From an uncultured Actinomycetes bacterium (GTDB taxonomy: Bacteria > Actinomycetota > Actinomycetes > S36-B12): 32,759 bases of DNA. The notes under the pieces were generated by a model. It had not been told where the DNA came from. It saw only the letters and a program-made list of their open reading frames with translations, and ran no database searches. This document shows, one piece after another, positions 14,826 through 23,928 of the stretch; position 1 is the stretch's first letter; the number at the start of each line of letters is the position of its first letter. The stretch spans positions 1-32,759 of the forward strand of contig CAJXUJ010000004.1 in the NCBI GenBank assembly GCA_913061025.1, in the 5' to 3' direction. The translations under genes were made by a program, and so were the position numbers.

Positions 14826-15329
14826 CTAGTGAGTGCCGCCGGAGTCCTTGAAGCGCTGCCAGGACTCGTGAATCTCCTTCTCCGCGGCCGTTCGACCGAC
14901 CCAGGTGGCGCCCTCGACCGACTTGCCGGGTTCTAGGTCCTTGTAGACCTCGAAGAAGTGCTGGATCTCAAGCCGGTCGAATTCGGCCACGTGGTGGATG
15001 TCGCGGAGGTGTTCCATCCGGGGGTCACCGGCCGGTACGCACAGGACCTTGTCGTCGCCGCCGGCCTCGTCCGTCATGCGGAACATGCCGACCGTTCTGC
15101 ATCGGATCAGCACCCCGGGAAAGGTTGGCTCCTGGATGAGAACGAGCGCGTCAAGCGGATCCCCGTCGAGCCCCAGGGTGTCGTCGATATACCCGTAGTC
15201 GTGGGGGTAGCGGGTTGATGTGAACAGCATTCGGTCCAGGCGGATCCGCCCGGTTTCGTGGTCCATCTCGTACTTATTGCGACTCCCCGCGGGAATCTCG
15301 ATGGTCACGTCGAACTCGAGTGGTTCCAC
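14826..15329 (-). CDS. ppa: Inorganic pyrophosphatase (family I)
   Basis: Ppa hydrolyses pyrophosphate in the cytoplasm and pulls biosynthetic reactions forward. The 167-residue sequence has [16 protein letters not shown], the active-site run [21 protein letters not shown] (the family signature with metal-binding aspartates), a [19 protein letters not shown]-type segment and [13 protein letters not shown]. Length is typical of bacterial family I enzymes. The start is GTG at 15329 with AAGGGGG upstream. It diverges from dacB over 83 bp, the same ppa|dacB arrangement as in mycobacteria. Confidence 0.96.
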   Translation of the reverse strand: MEPLEFDVTIEIPAGSRNKYEMDHETGRIRLDRMLFTSTRYPHDYGYIDDTLGLDGDPLDALVLIQEPTFPGVLIRCRTVGMFRMTDEAGGDDKVLCVPAGDPRMEHLRDIHHVAEFDRLEIQHFFEVYKDLEPGKSVEGATWVGRTAAEKEIHESWQRFKDSGGTH

Positions 15330-15380
15330 GGTGCCCCCTTCAGTTGGCCTAAGTCTGGTTGGTGCCCGGCACCCGCTGCG

Positions 15381-15387
15381 TAGGGTA
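15381..15387. promoter_or_regulatory. Overlapping -10 elements of ppa and dacB
   Basis: TAGGGTA reads as TAGGGT on the plus strand, upstream of the dacB Shine-Dalgarno AGGAGG at 15398. It reads as TACCCT on the minus strand, about 50 nt before the ppa GTG. One 7-bp site could serve both directions. Confidence 0.35.
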
Positions 15388-15412
15388 GCCGTCGACTAGG
15401 AGGGTGTGGCCA

Positions 15413-16753
15413 GTGCAGACGTCCAGCATCAGCCGGCGGGCGGCGAGCGCCGTTGCGGCCGTGGGGCTCGTCGTGGCCATTGCCGCACCCACCCAGGCTG
15501 CGGATTCCATGCCGGCGAGTTCACAGGCAGCGGCCACTCCATGGACGGCCGTTTCATCGGCTAGCGGGACCGCGCCCACGGAAGCGGGTGTCGCTGCGCA
15601 GATCGGCAAGCTCGCGGGGTCCAAGGCGCTCAGGCGCTCGGGCGTCGTCGTTGTTGATCCGGGCACCGGTGGGGTCCTCTACAACAAGCAGGGTGCCCGC
15701 CCGCTTATTCCTGCATCTACCGCGAAGATCCTTACCGCGGCCGCGGCACTCGAAGCGCTTGGGCCAGGCACGAGACTCGCGACCCGCACCGTTGAACAAG
15801 CCAACGTCGTCTACCTGATCGGGGGTGGCGACGCCACCCTGCCGCGTTCGTTGAAGACCGACTCGCAGCCCGATGGCCCGGCCTCGCTTCGCCGGTTGGC
15901 TCGGGACACCGCAACCGCACTGGGCGGCACCACCAAGGTCGATCTCGTTTTCGATGACTCGCTGTTCTCTGGACGTCTGCTCGGACCGGGTTGGCCCAAG
16001 GGGTTTCCGGCCGCGGGGGTCGCGGCTCCGGTCACCGCCCTGATGATCGACCAGGGACGCAAATCGCGTTCTTCCCGTTCGCGGGTATCCGACCCCGCGA
16101 AACGAGCCGCGCAGGCCTTCGCGAATTTGCTCGAGAAGCGTGGCGTGCGGGTGACCGGCATCTCTCGGGGGAAAGCACCCACCGGTGCGAGTGAATTGGC
16201 TCGCGTGGAATCGGCCACGGTGACGGAGATCGTTCAGGACATGCTCACCGAGTCGGACAACGACGTAGCTGAATCGCTCGGTCACCTGGTGGGTAAGGAG
16301 GTGCTCGACGACGGGTCCTTCGCCGGCGGCGCCGCAGCGACCACTCAGATCCTGACGACAGCAGGGATCGATACCTCTGGCATTGCGCTGTCCGATGCCA
16401 GCGGCCTGTCCTCCCGTAATCAGATCGCACCCATCACAATCGCCGAGGTGCTGGCTGACGTCGTTGCCGAAGAACGGTGGACGCCGATCAGTCAGGGTCT
16501 CGCCGTTGCAGGCGTCACAGGCACGCTCGCCAATCGCTTCGGAACGCGGGCCACATCCGCGGGACGAGGCGTCGTCCGGGCTAAGACTGGAACGCTGACA
16601 GGAGTAGGTGCGCTGGCGGGGATCGTTCTCAGCGAAGATGGCCGCCCGCTTGTCTTCGCCACTCTCGCCAACAAAGTCACGTCGCAGGCACGCGCGCGCG
16701 ACACAATGGACCGAATCGCAAGTCGACTTTCAGAATGTGGGTGCACATCGTGA
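15413..16753 (+). CDS. dacB: D-alanyl-D-alanine carboxypeptidase/endopeptidase (PBP4-type, family S13)
   Basis: DacB trims peptidoglycan stem peptides and cuts cross-links outside the membrane. The 446-residue precursor has a Sec-type signal (AVGLVVAIAAPTQA, cleavage near residue 30). It has all three penicillin-binding motifs: STAK (S102-K105), SDN (281-283) and KTG (391-393). GTG 15413 is chosen because AGGAGG lies 9 nt upstream; GTG 15404 overlaps that ribosome site. A promoter hexamer TAGGGT lies at 15381-15386. It heads a long run of tightly spaced genes through tilS and hpt, an order conserved in actinobacteria. Confidence 0.93.
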   Translation: MQTSSISRRAASAVAAVGLVVAIAAPTQAADSMPASSQAAATPWTAVSSASGTAPTEAGVAAQIGKLAGSKALRRSGVVVVDPGTGGVLYNKQGARPLIPASTAKILTAAAALEALGPGTRLATRTVEQANVVYLIGGGDATLPRSLKTDSQPDGPASLRRLARDTATALGGTTKVDLVFDDSLFSGRLLGPGWPKGFPAAGVAAPVTALMIDQGRKSRSSRSRVSDPAKRAAQAFANLLEKRGVRVTGISRGKAPTGASELARVESATVTEIVQDMLTESDNDVAESLGHLVGKEVLDDGSFAGGAAATTQILTTAGIDTSGIALSDASGLSSRNQIAPITIAEVLADVVAEERWTPISQGLAVAGVTGTLANRFGTRATSAGRGVVRAKTGTLTGVGALAGIVLSEDGRPLVFATLANKVTSQARARDTMDRIASRLSECGCTS

Positions 16754-17790
16754 ATCCGGAAAGCCCGATCCTCCTTCCCGTCAACCAGTTCGATCACTTC
16801 TACCGAGGCGGGGATCGGATCGGTGAGTTGCGCCACGGTCCCGGCGGCCCGCGTCGCCCCGAGGAGTGGATCGGCTCTGCGACAGCGCGTTTCGGTCAAG
16901 CGCCGGCGGGATTGACGGTCCTCCCCGACGGCCGCACGCTTGCCGAAGAGATAAGTGAGAATCCCGGCGCCTGGTTGGGGCCCGATCACGTGGCCCGCTA
17001 CGGGACCAGCACCGAATTGCTCGTGAAGTTGCTCGATCTCGGCCAGCGTTTGCCGGTGCACCTGCACCCGAACCGCGCCTTCTCTCGCACGCACCTCGGC
17101 CTGGCGCACGGCAAGACCGAGGCCTGGTATGTGCTCGATGCACCGCCCGGCGCTGAAGTGGGAGTCGGTTTCGCCCAGGACATGTCCTTGGATCAGGTGC
17201 GTGACTGGGTGATGAATCGCGACAGCGCGTCGCTGCTCTCGGCGCTTCGCACCCGGGAGGTTCGACCAGGCGATGCGATGCTGGTTCCCTCTGGGCTCCC
17301 GCACACCGTCCAGGACGGCGTATTCGTCCTCGAGCTACAGGAACCGACGGACCTGTCAATCCTGCTCGAGTGGGAAGGCTTTGCGGTGGACGGCTTTAAG
17401 GATGGCCACCTTGATCTTGGCTTCGAGACCGCGTTGCAGGCCGTCGACACCACCGCCGTCGCGGATTCCGATCTCGATAGTTTGGTTATTCCCCGCGAGG
17501 AAATCGTGGGCAACGGCCTGGTGTCCGCCCTGCCAGCCTCGGCGGATCCGTACTTCCGGCTGCATCGTCTCGCGCCGGCTTCCGGGGTTATCGACGTCGA
17601 ACCCGGCTTCGCCATCGTGATCGCCACCGAGGGGCGAGGAGTCATCACAGCGAACGGGCATGGACAGGAGATCGCCCGTGGCGATGCACTGTTGATTCCG
17701 TACGCGACCGGCCCGTGGTCGATCTCCGGAGATGTCGTGGCGATGGTGAGTCGCCCGCCGGACCCGTTCGCGCCGGATGCGCCCCGGTGA
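16750..17790 (+). CDS. manA: Mannose-6-phosphate isomerase, class I (cupin)
   Basis: ManA interconverts mannose-6-phosphate and fructose-6-phosphate, feeding GDP-mannose and cell-surface glycans. The 346-residue protein has a type I phosphomannose isomerase layout: STELLVKLLD, LPVHLHPN with metal ligands H104 and H106, GKTEAWYVLDA, and GDAMLVPSGLPHTVQDG. A second cupin-like half ends in GDALLIPYATGPW. The N-terminus (PVNQFDHFYRGGDRIGEL) matches the usual P-x-x-W-G region only loosely. The GTG at 16750 overlaps the dacB stop by 4 bp; an ATG at 16735 is also in frame. In relatives I know, dacB is followed directly by the metalloprotease, so manA appears inserted. Confidence 0.85.
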   Translation: MNPESPILLPVNQFDHFYRGGDRIGELRHGPGGPRRPEEWIGSATARFGQAPAGLTVLPDGRTLAEEISENPGAWLGPDHVARYGTSTELLVKLLDLGQRLPVHLHPNRAFSRTHLGLAHGKTEAWYVLDAPPGAEVGVGFAQDMSLDQVRDWVMNRDSASLLSALRTREVRPGDAMLVPSGLPHTVQDGVFVLELQEPTDLSILLEWEGFAVDGFKDGHLDLGFETALQAVDTTAVADSDLDSLVIPREEIVGNGLVSALPASADPYFRLHRLAPASGVIDVEPGFAIVIATEGRGVITANGHGQEIARGDALLIPYATGPWSISGDVVAMVSRPPDPFAPDAPR

Positions 17791-17797
17791 TACTCGC

Positions 17798-18850
17798 GTG
17801 ACATCCAGCCCAGCGGTTGACTGGTCGCTCGCCGCGGCCGTGGCCAGGCGCTTCGCGCCGGCCGGTCCTCACCTGGAACGAGCACAAACCCATGCTGTGG
17901 TGTCCGAACTGCGTGACCACGCGCATGAAGCTCGGGAACATGTGCGGGCGATCACCGGTATGGATGCCGGCCCTGGGCACCCGGCGGTAGTGGTCGATCG
18001 CCCTCAGTGGATCGATTCCAACCTGGTAGCCCTCGACACCATCATGTCGATGTGGCCCTCGGCCAACGATCGGCACGAGCAGGGGTCAGCCGCTGCCCAG
18101 GCCATCGGACCCCGGGCTATCGGCGTGCAGGTCGGCTCCGCTCTGGGTTGGCTGAGCGGGAAAGTGCTTGGCCAATACGAGGCGTTGTCCGACCCCGGGC
18201 GACTCCTCCTCGTCGCGCCGTCGATCGTGGATGTCGAGCAGTCCCTCGAACTCGACTCTCGTGATTTCCGACTGTGGGTGTGCCTGCACGAGGAGACGCA
18301 TCGTGTGCAGTTCGGCGCAGTGCCGTGGCTCACCGACCACTTCCGCGGATTGATCGGGCGCTCGTTGCAGGCGTTCGACGATGCCACCGGAATGGATCGA
18401 CTCTCGTCCGTGCTTTCTGAGTTGGTTAGCGCTATCGGTGAGCGTCGGCCTCCGGATTTGATGTTCGCTCTGCAGACGCCCGAGCAGCGGGCGGTGGTGG
18501 ACGAGATCACCGGTCTGATGTCCCTGCTTGAAGGCCACGCCGATGTGGTGATGGACGAGGTCGGACCTTCCGTGTTGCCCAGCGTCGCCGTTATCCGTCA
18601 TCGCTTCGAAGGACGTCGCTCGTCGCAGTCCTCGGTGCGCGGCGCGGATTCCTTGTGGCGCAAGGTCCTGGGGATGGACGCGAAGTTGCGTCAGTACCGG
18701 GAGGGTGCCGTCTTCGTCCGCCATCTCATGGACGACGGCGGGATGTCCACCGTCAATCGCGTGTGGGAGCAGCCGGAGAACTTGCCGAGTGCTCAGGAGA
18801 TCCGCGATCCGCGCTTGTGGATGGATCGGGTGCGGGGTATCGCCGCGTGA
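17798..18850 (+). CDS. Zinc-dependent metalloprotease-like protein (DUF2342, F420-associated family)
   Basis: The 350-residue protein carries HEETH (164-168), a zincin HExxH motif, and EGHADVVMDEV (from E245), which may give the third zinc ligand. It belongs to the actinobacterial DUF2342 group, described as a putative hydrolase or coenzyme-F420-biosynthesis-associated family from its phylogenetic distribution. The substrate is unknown. No signal peptide or membrane segment is seen, so it is probably cytoplasmic. GTG 17798, 7 bp after manA, is preferred; an ATG at 17777 would overlap manA by 14 bp. It overlaps tilS by 4 bp, and the pair is conserved in Streptomyces and mycobacteria. Confidence 0.85.
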   Translation: MTSSPAVDWSLAAAVARRFAPAGPHLERAQTHAVVSELRDHAHEAREHVRAITGMDAGPGHPAVVVDRPQWIDSNLVALDTIMSMWPSANDRHEQGSAAAQAIGPRAIGVQVGSALGWLSGKVLGQYEALSDPGRLLLVAPSIVDVEQSLELDSRDFRLWVCLHEETHRVQFGAVPWLTDHFRGLIGRSLQAFDDATGMDRLSSVLSELVSAIGERRPPDLMFALQTPEQRAVVDEITGLMSLLEGHADVVMDEVGPSVLPSVAVIRHRFEGRRSSQSSVRGADSLWRKVLGMDAKLRQYREGAVFVRHLMDDGGMSTVNRVWEQPENLPSAQEIRDPRLWMDRVRGIAA

Positions 18851-19839
18851 GCGAGGTTTCCGCGAATGCCCAGCGACTTCGCCGGGCCGTCGTGGATTGC
18901 CTTGACCCGGGGCCGGCCGTCGTCGGCTGTTCGGGAGGACCTGACTCGCTGGCCCTCGTCGCGAGTGCGGTCTGGGCGCTGGCGCATCGTGGCGAGGGGT
19001 TGCACGTTGTGGTGGTCGACCACGGGCTCCAAGAAGGCTCGGCTCAGGTAGCCCGCGAAGCAGCCGACGCTGCCCATGCGCTGGGTTGTGACAGTGTCGA
19101 AATCCGTCGGGTGGAGGTAGGCGCAGCCGGTGGACCCGAAGCCGCGGCGCGAGGAGCCCGGCGAGAAGCGCTCCGGGTTGCAGCGCGCGAACAGGGAAGT
19201 AATCAGATTCTGTTGGCGCACACCCGCGAGGACCAGGCCGAGACGGTCTTGATGCGGTTGGCGCGCGGATCGGGGGCACGCTCGCTGTCTGCAATGCGCA
19301 GGTGTGATCCTCCGTGGCATCGCCCGTTCCTGGACATTCCGCGGGAGATCGTGCACCGCGTTGCCGGCGAGTATCTGGAGCCACTAGGTCTGACGCCGTG
19401 GGATGACCCGCACAATCACGATCCGGCTTTTACCCGGGTCCGAGTGCGCAGCAGTATGCGGACGCTCGAGTCCGATCTCGGCCCGGGATTCGTGCCGGGG
19501 CTCGTGCGCTCGGCTGAACTGCTGGGTGATGACGCCGATGCCCTCGACTCGTGGGCGCAAGGGGCGTTCCACCGTTGCGTCCGGATCGACGGTCCGCATT
19601 GCGAAGCGGAGCTTGCCTCGCTCGCTGAGATGCCGCGGGCAGTTCGGACTCGCGTTATTCGACTCATGCACCGGTCAGTGTCAGTCAACGACGACGACCT
19701 CGAATTCGACCACGTGCAGCAGGTGGAGGCGATGGTCTCGGACTGGAAGGGTCAGGGAGACGCGTCCCTGCCAGGTTCGGTTACTGCGAGCGTCGCGTAT
19801 GGAAGGCTGGTCTTAGTCGCACATCCCCGGGAGTCGTGA
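18847..19839 (+). CDS. tilS: tRNA(Ile)-lysidine synthase TilS
   Basis: TilS attaches lysine to C34 of the CAU-anticodon tRNA-Ile so that it reads AUA. The N-terminal PP-loop is SGGPDS (29-34), followed by VVVDHGLQEGSAQVA and LLAHTREDQAETVLMRLARGSG, the standard TilS N-domain motifs. RPFLDIPREIV and DDPHNHDPAFTRVRVR follow. The 330-residue length is the short actinobacterial form. GTG 18847 overlaps the metalloprotease stop by 4 bp; the longer frame starting at 18655 lies inside that gene and is rejected. hpt begins at the base directly after the stop. Confidence 0.93.
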   Translation: MSEVSANAQRLRRAVVDCLDPGPAVVGCSGGPDSLALVASAVWALAHRGEGLHVVVVDHGLQEGSAQVAREAADAAHALGCDSVEIRRVEVGAAGGPEAAARGARREALRVAAREQGSNQILLAHTREDQAETVLMRLARGSGARSLSAMRRCDPPWHRPFLDIPREIVHRVAGEYLEPLGLTPWDDPHNHDPAFTRVRVRSSMRTLESDLGPGFVPGLVRSAELLGDDADALDSWAQGAFHRCVRIDGPHCEAELASLAEMPRAVRTRVIRLMHRSVSVNDDDLEFDHVQQVEAMVSDWKGQGDASLPGSVTASVAYGRLVLVAHPRES

Positions 19840-20394
19840 GTGGAACCTGAGAACGTCGAAGCTGACCTTGACCATGTGCTGTTGACCGAGGCGCAGATTC
19901 TGGATCGCATCTCGGAGGTCGCAGCGCAGATCGATCAGGAATACGCAGGACGAGATCTGCTGTTGGTGGGAGTTCTCAATGGTGCCGTGATGGTGATGGC
20001 CGACCTAGCGCGGGCGCTGTCGGTGCACGCCAACATGGATTGGATGGCCGTCTCGTCCTACGGCTCGGGAGTTACCTCCAGTGGCGTCGTCCGCATTCTC
20101 AAGGACCTGGATGCGGATATCGAGGGCCGCGATGTCCTGATCGTCGAGGACATCCTCGACTCGGGTCTCACGCTCTCGTGGCTGATGAAGAACCTCCGAT
20201 CCCGCAAGCCGGCATCCCTGGAGATCTTCACGCTGCTGCGCAAGCCCGATGCTCTCAAGGTCAAGGTTGAGCCGAAGTACGTCGGCTTCGACATCCCCAA
20301 TGAGTTCGTCGTCGGTTACGGCCTCGACTACGCCCAGCGGTACCGAAACCTGCGTTGTGTAGGCACCCTGGCACCCCACGTCTACAGCGCCTAG
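19840..20394 (+). CDS. hpt: Hypoxanthine phosphoribosyltransferase
   Basis: Hpt salvages hypoxanthine and guanine with PRPP. The 184-residue protein has [37 protein letters not shown], the PRPP-binding motif [14 protein letters not shown] (E103/D104), a LRKPDALK segment and [19 protein letters not shown]. All are standard for bacterial Hpt. The GTG starts at the base after the tilS stop, so the two are translationally coupled. The tilS-hpt-ftsH order is widely conserved in bacteria. The 86 bp before ftsH hold no clear terminator. Confidence 0.95.
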   Translation: MEPENVEADLDHVLLTEAQILDRISEVAAQIDQEYAGRDLLLVGVLNGAVMVMADLARALSVHANMDWMAVSSYGSGVTSSGVVRILKDLDADIEGRDVLIVEDILDSGLTLSWLMKNLRSRKPASLEIFTLLRKPDALKVKVEPKYVGFDIPNEFVVGYGLDYAQRYRNLRCVGTLAPHVYSA

Positions 20395-20471
20395 AGGCTG
20401 CGGAAACCCACGTTCGCGGTGAGCGTAGGGCGCCCGGGCACCGACCGAAGTGCCGCGACACCTGCGTCGGT

Positions 20472-20477
20472 TACCGT
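20472..20477 (+). promoter_or_regulatory. Possible -10 element of ftsH
   Basis: TACCGT ends 3 nt before ATG 20481 and 6 nt before the next codon, GTG 20484. If the transcript is leaderless, GTG 20484 would be the better start. There is no Shine-Dalgarno. Confidence 0.35.
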
Positions 20478-20480
20478 TAC

Positions 20481-22460
20481 ATGGTGGATCTGAAGCGACT
20501 CTTCCGCGGCCCGATCTTCTGGATCGCCATGGCCGTGATCTTCGTGCTCGTCGGATCCAGCCTGATTTCCGGACTAGGCGCCCCCGAGGAGATCGACACG
20601 GGCGAGGCGATTTCCGACATCACCTCGGGCAATGTGGACACCGCCACCCTCATCGACCGGGACCAGGTGCTGGAACTGACCCTGCGCAATGGCGACCAGG
20701 TTCGTTCCCACTACATCACCGGTCAGGGCGTGGAACTGCAGAACCTGCTCCAGGAGCGGACGGACGCTGGCCAACTTCCCGGCGGCTACAACGTGGTGGT
20801 TCCCAGCGAGAACCTGCTGGTCACGCTGTTCATCTCGCTGCTCCCGTTCGCGCTACTCATCTTGCTGATGGTCTTCATCTTCAGCCAGATGCAAGGCGGC
20901 GGCGGACGGCTCATGAACTTCGGCAAGTCCAAGGCCAAGGCCATCACCAAGGACATGCCGCAGACCACGTTCGAGGATGTGGCCGGTGCGGACGAGGCCG
21001 TCGAGGAACTCGTAGAGATCAAGGATTTCCTCGCCGACGCCGAGCGGTTCCAGAAGGTCGGGGCCAAGATCCCCAAGGGCGTGCTTCTCTATGGTCCCCC
21101 GGGAACGGGCAAGACGCTCCTCGCGCGCGCCGTCGCGGGCGAGGCCGGGGTGCCGTTCTACTCGATCTCCGGTTCGGATTTCGTCGAGATGTTCGTCGGT
21201 GTCGGAGCCAGCCGGGTGCGCGATCTGTTCGAACAGGCCAAGGCGAATGCGCCGGCGATCATCTTCATCGACGAAATCGACGCCGTCGGTCGGCACCGCG
21301 GTGCCGGACTCGGTGGCGGCCATGACGAACGTGAGCAAACCCTCAACCAGATGCTCGTGGAGATGGACGGTTTCGACGTCACGGGCGGCGTGATCCTCAT
21401 TGCCGCGACCAACCGTCCAGACATCCTCGATCCAGCGCTGCTGCGTCCGGGCCGATTCGATCGGCAGATCGCAGTCGAGCGCCCCGATCTCAACGGTCGC
21501 TACGAGATCCTGAAGGTGCACGCCAAGGGCAAGCCCATTACCGAGGGCATCGACCTGATGGCCGTTGCGCGGCGCACGCCTGGCTTTACCGGCGCAGACC
21601 TGGCCAACGTTCTCAACGAAGCAGCGCTGCTGACCGCTCGCTCGGACAAGACCTTCATCGATGATGAAGCCCTAGACGAAGCGATCGATCGCGTTATCGC
21701 CGGACCGCAGAAGCGCACCCGTGTCATGGATGATCATGAGAAGACCATCACGGCGTACCACGAGGCGGGTCACGCTCTCGTTGCCGCGGCCCTCCCGGGC
21801 AATGACCCGGTGCACAAGATCACGATCATGCCGCGAGGTCGAGCCCTCGGCTACACGATGGTGTTGCCGGACCAAGACAAGTACTCCACAACGCGAAGCG
21901 AGATGCTGAACCAGTTGGCGTACATGCTCGGTGGCCGCGCGGCCGAGGAGTTGATCTTCCACGATCCGACCACCGGTGCTGCCAATGACATCGAGAAGGC
22001 GACCTCGGTTGCCCGCGCGATGGTGACCCAGTACGGAATGACCGAACGCCTCGGTGCGATCAAGTACGGGCAAGAGCAAGGCGAGGTATTCGTCGGTCGC
22101 GACATGGGTCATATGCGCGACTACTCCGAAGAAGTGGCCGCGGCGATCGACGAAGAGGTTCGGGGGTTCATCGAGGCCGCCCATCAGGAGGCGTACGACG
22201 TCCTCGTTGAGAACCGTGATGTTCTCGATGCCATGGTGCTCGCACTGCTTGAGCGCGAGACCTTGGACAAGGCCGAGATCGAAGAGATCTTCACCGAGCT
22301 GAAGCTCCGATCCCCACGCCCGGCCTGGACCGGCTCGGCCCGCCGCGCGCCGGATACCCGCGGTCCGATTCCCTTCCCGGTTGCATCGTCGAACGGACAC
22401 GGACCTACAGCGGGTCTGGAAACAGCCATGAACGAGTCGCGGGACGTCGACTCTCAGTAG
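20481..22460 (+). CDS. ftsH: ATP-dependent zinc metalloprotease FtsH
   Basis: FtsH degrades unneeded or misfolded membrane and regulatory proteins. The 659-residue protein has two membrane segments (about 11-30 and 112-136) around an external domain. The AAA+ module has Walker A GPPGTGKT (205-212), Walker [16 protein letters not shown] and the SRH region [19 protein letters not shown]. The protease domain has zinc motif HEAGH (427-431), and NDIEKAT supplies the acidic ligand. The C-terminus is Pro/Ser-rich and disordered. ATG 20481 is listed; GTG 20484 gives [10 protein letters not shown], close to the usual actinobacterial N-terminus. The stop codon TAG forms part of the folE -10 element. 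Confidence 0.97.
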   Translation: MVDLKRLFRGPIFWIAMAVIFVLVGSSLISGLGAPEEIDTGEAISDITSGNVDTATLIDRDQVLELTLRNGDQVRSHYITGQGVELQNLLQERTDAGQLPGGYNVVVPSENLLVTLFISLLPFALLILLMVFIFSQMQGGGGRLMNFGKSKAKAITKDMPQTTFEDVAGADEAVEELVEIKDFLADAERFQKVGAKIPKGVLLYGPPGTGKTLLARAVAGEAGVPFYSISGSDFVEMFVGVGASRVRDLFEQAKANAPAIIFIDEIDAVGRHRGAGLGGGHDEREQTLNQMLVEMDGFDVTGGVILIAATNRPDILDPALLRPGRFDRQIAVERPDLNGRYEILKVHAKGKPITEGIDLMAVARRTPGFTGADLANVLNEAALLTARSDKTFIDDEALDEAIDRVIAGPQKRTRVMDDHEKTITAYHEAGHALVAAALPGNDPVHKITIMPRGRALGYTMVLPDQDKYSTTRSEMLNQLAYMLGGRAAEELIFHDPTTGAANDIEKATSVARAMVTQYGMTERLGAIKYGQEQGEVFVGRDMGHMRDYSEEVAAAIDEEVRGFIEAAHQEAYDVLVENRDVLDAMVLALLERETLDKAEIEEIFTELKLRSPRPAWTGSARRAPDTRGPIPFPVASSNGHGPTAGLETAMNESRDVDSQ

Positions 22461-22463
22461 GCT
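22458..22463 (+). promoter_or_regulatory. Putative -10 element of folE (leaderless)
   Basis: TAGGCT includes the ftsH stop codon and lies 5 nt before the folE ATG. There is no Shine-Dalgarno. The same hexamer precedes moeA and the DUF2520 gene. Confidence 0.45.
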
Positions 22464-22468
22464 GACGT

Positions 22469-23077
22469 ATGTCCATCGACCCGGTTCATTCTGGTTACAA
22501 CGTGCCTGCGGGTGAGTACAACGCGGCCGGGGTGGCTGCCGCGATCCGCGATCTCTTGATTGCCATAGGGGAAGACCCGGATCGTGAAGGCCTGCGAGAC
22601 ACCCCTGATCGGGTGGCTCGCAGTTACGCGGAGATCTTCGGTGGTCTGCGCCAGACAGCGGATGATGTCCTCACCACCACCTTCGACATCGGCCACGACG
22701 AGCTCGTTGTGGTGAAAGACATCGAGCTCTACAGCACCTGTGAGCATCACCTGCTCCCGTTCTACGGAGTGGCGCACGTGGGCTATATCCCGAACCCCTC
22801 GGGTCAGATCACCGGGCTATCCAAGTTGGCGCGCCTTGTGGATGTCTTTGCGCGCCGTCCCCAGGTGCAGGAGCGGCTGACCACCCAGGTTGCGGATTCG
22901 CTGATGCGAATCCTCGAACCACGGGGTGCGATCGTGGTGATGGAAGCCGAGCACATGTGCATGTCCGTGCGTGGTGTGCGCAAGCCCGGTTCCAAGACGA
23001 CCACGAGTGCAGTCCGCGGTTCGCTGCTGAACGCCGCGACCCGGGCCGAGGCGATGGCTCTCATCCTGGATCGCTGA
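22469..23077 (+). CDS. folE: GTP cyclohydrolase I FolE
   Basis: FolE makes 7,8-dihydroneopterin triphosphate from GTP, the first folate step. The 202-residue protein has [19 protein letters not shown], the zinc site [12 protein letters not shown] (C91, H94) and [15 protein letters not shown] (C164), and [20 protein letters not shown]. All ligands for the canonical zinc-dependent enzyme (FolE1A) are present. It is the first of four folate genes that run folE-folP-folB-folK with gaps of 2 bp or overlaps. Its own promoter hexamer suggests folate genes can be transcribed apart from ftsH. Confidence 0.97.
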   Translation: MSIDPVHSGYNVPAGEYNAAGVAAAIRDLLIAIGEDPDREGLRDTPDRVARSYAEIFGGLRQTADDVLTTTFDIGHDELVVVKDIELYSTCEHHLLPFYGVAHVGYIPNPSGQITGLSKLARLVDVFARRPQVQERLTTQVADSLMRILEPRGAIVVMEAEHMCMSVRGVRKPGSKTTTSAVRGSLLNAATRAEAMALILDR

Positions 23078-23079
23078 CC

Positions 23080-23928
23080 ATGCTCGAGTTGCCCACCTCC
23101 GGCATCGACCCGCGACTTCCGGTGGTCTGGGGTGTTCTCAACGTCACCCCTGATTCCTTCTCCGACGGCGGCCTATTCGAATCGGTGGCGGCTGCGGCAG
23201 AGCAGGGCCGGCTTCTCACCAAACAGGGAGCCGATGTCATTGACATCGGCGGTGAATCAACGCGGCCGGGTGCAGACCGGGTGCCCATCGACGTCGAACT
23301 CGCTCGAGTCCTCCCGGTCATTGAGGAACTGGTGGCCGATGGTGCAACGGTCAGCATTGACACGATGCGTGCAGAAGTCGCTCGGGCGGCGGTGGAACGA
23401 GGAGCGAGCATCATCAACGACGTCAGCGGGGGACGCGCAGATCCGAACATGCACGCCACAGTGGCGGAGCTCGATGTTCCCTATGTACTGATGCACTGGC
23501 GGAGCCATTCGACATCGATGGATCAGTTCGCCTATTACAACGATGTTGTGCTCGAGGTCTGCGACGAACTCAAGGAACAAATAGCCCTGGCAACCACGGC
23601 GGGAATCGCGCGAGAGCGGATAATCGTCGATCCGGGCATCGGGTTTGCTAAGGATCTCGACCACAACTGGACGTTGTTGCGGTCCATGGATCGCATTCGT
23701 GATCTGGGGCTGCCGATCCTGGTGGGTGCGTCGAGAAAGCGATTCCTCGGTGCTCTCCTTGCTGATGACACGGAAACTCCCCGTGATTCTGGCGGTCGCG
23801 ATGTCGCAACCGCGGTGCTGAGCGCGTTACTTGTGGACGCAGGGGTGTGGGGACTGCGAGTACATGATGTTCAGGGAACGGTCGATGCCCTCAAGGTGGC
23901 GCACATGCTGGGAGAAGCAGATGGCTGA
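23080..23928 (+). CDS. folP: Dihydropteroate synthase FolP
   Basis: FolP joins p-aminobenzoate to dihydropterin pyrophosphate and is the sulfonamide target. The 282-residue TIM barrel has GVLNVTPDSFSDGG (18-31), VIDIGGESTRPGA, INDVSGG, a VDPGIGFAKDLDHN segment and LVGASRKRFLG, the expected substrate-binding loops. The ATG at 23080 lies 2 bp after folE; the longer frame starting at 22957 is inside folE and is rejected. The stop overlaps folB by 8 bp. Confidence 0.96.
   Translation: MLELPTSGIDPRLPVVWGVLNVTPDSFSDGGLFESVAAAAEQGRLLTKQGADVIDIGGESTRPGADRVPIDVELARVLPVIEELVADGATVSIDTMRAEVARAAVERGASIINDVSGGRADPNMHATVAELDVPYVLMHWRSHSTSMDQFAYYNDVVLEVCDELKEQIALATTAGIARERIIVDPGIGFAKDLDHNWTLLRSMDRIRDLGLPILVGASRKRFLGALLADDTETPRDSGGRDVATAVLSALLVDAGVWGLRVHDVQGTVDALKVAHMLGEADG

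Noticed and set aside
14764-14851. Functional tRNA-Leu on the minus strand
   Set aside because: The 5' acceptor strand, D-arm and anticodon arm are missing and the needed region lies in the ppa coding end.
18086-19384. 432-codon open frame antisense to the metalloprotease and tilS
   Set aside because: It crosses two well-supported genes, has Arg/Pro-rich low-complexity translation and no ribosome site.
20355-20480. Upstream extension of ftsH by 42 codons
   Set aside because: It overlaps hpt and adds Arg-rich sequence unlike FtsH, whose N-terminus begins DLKRLFRGP.
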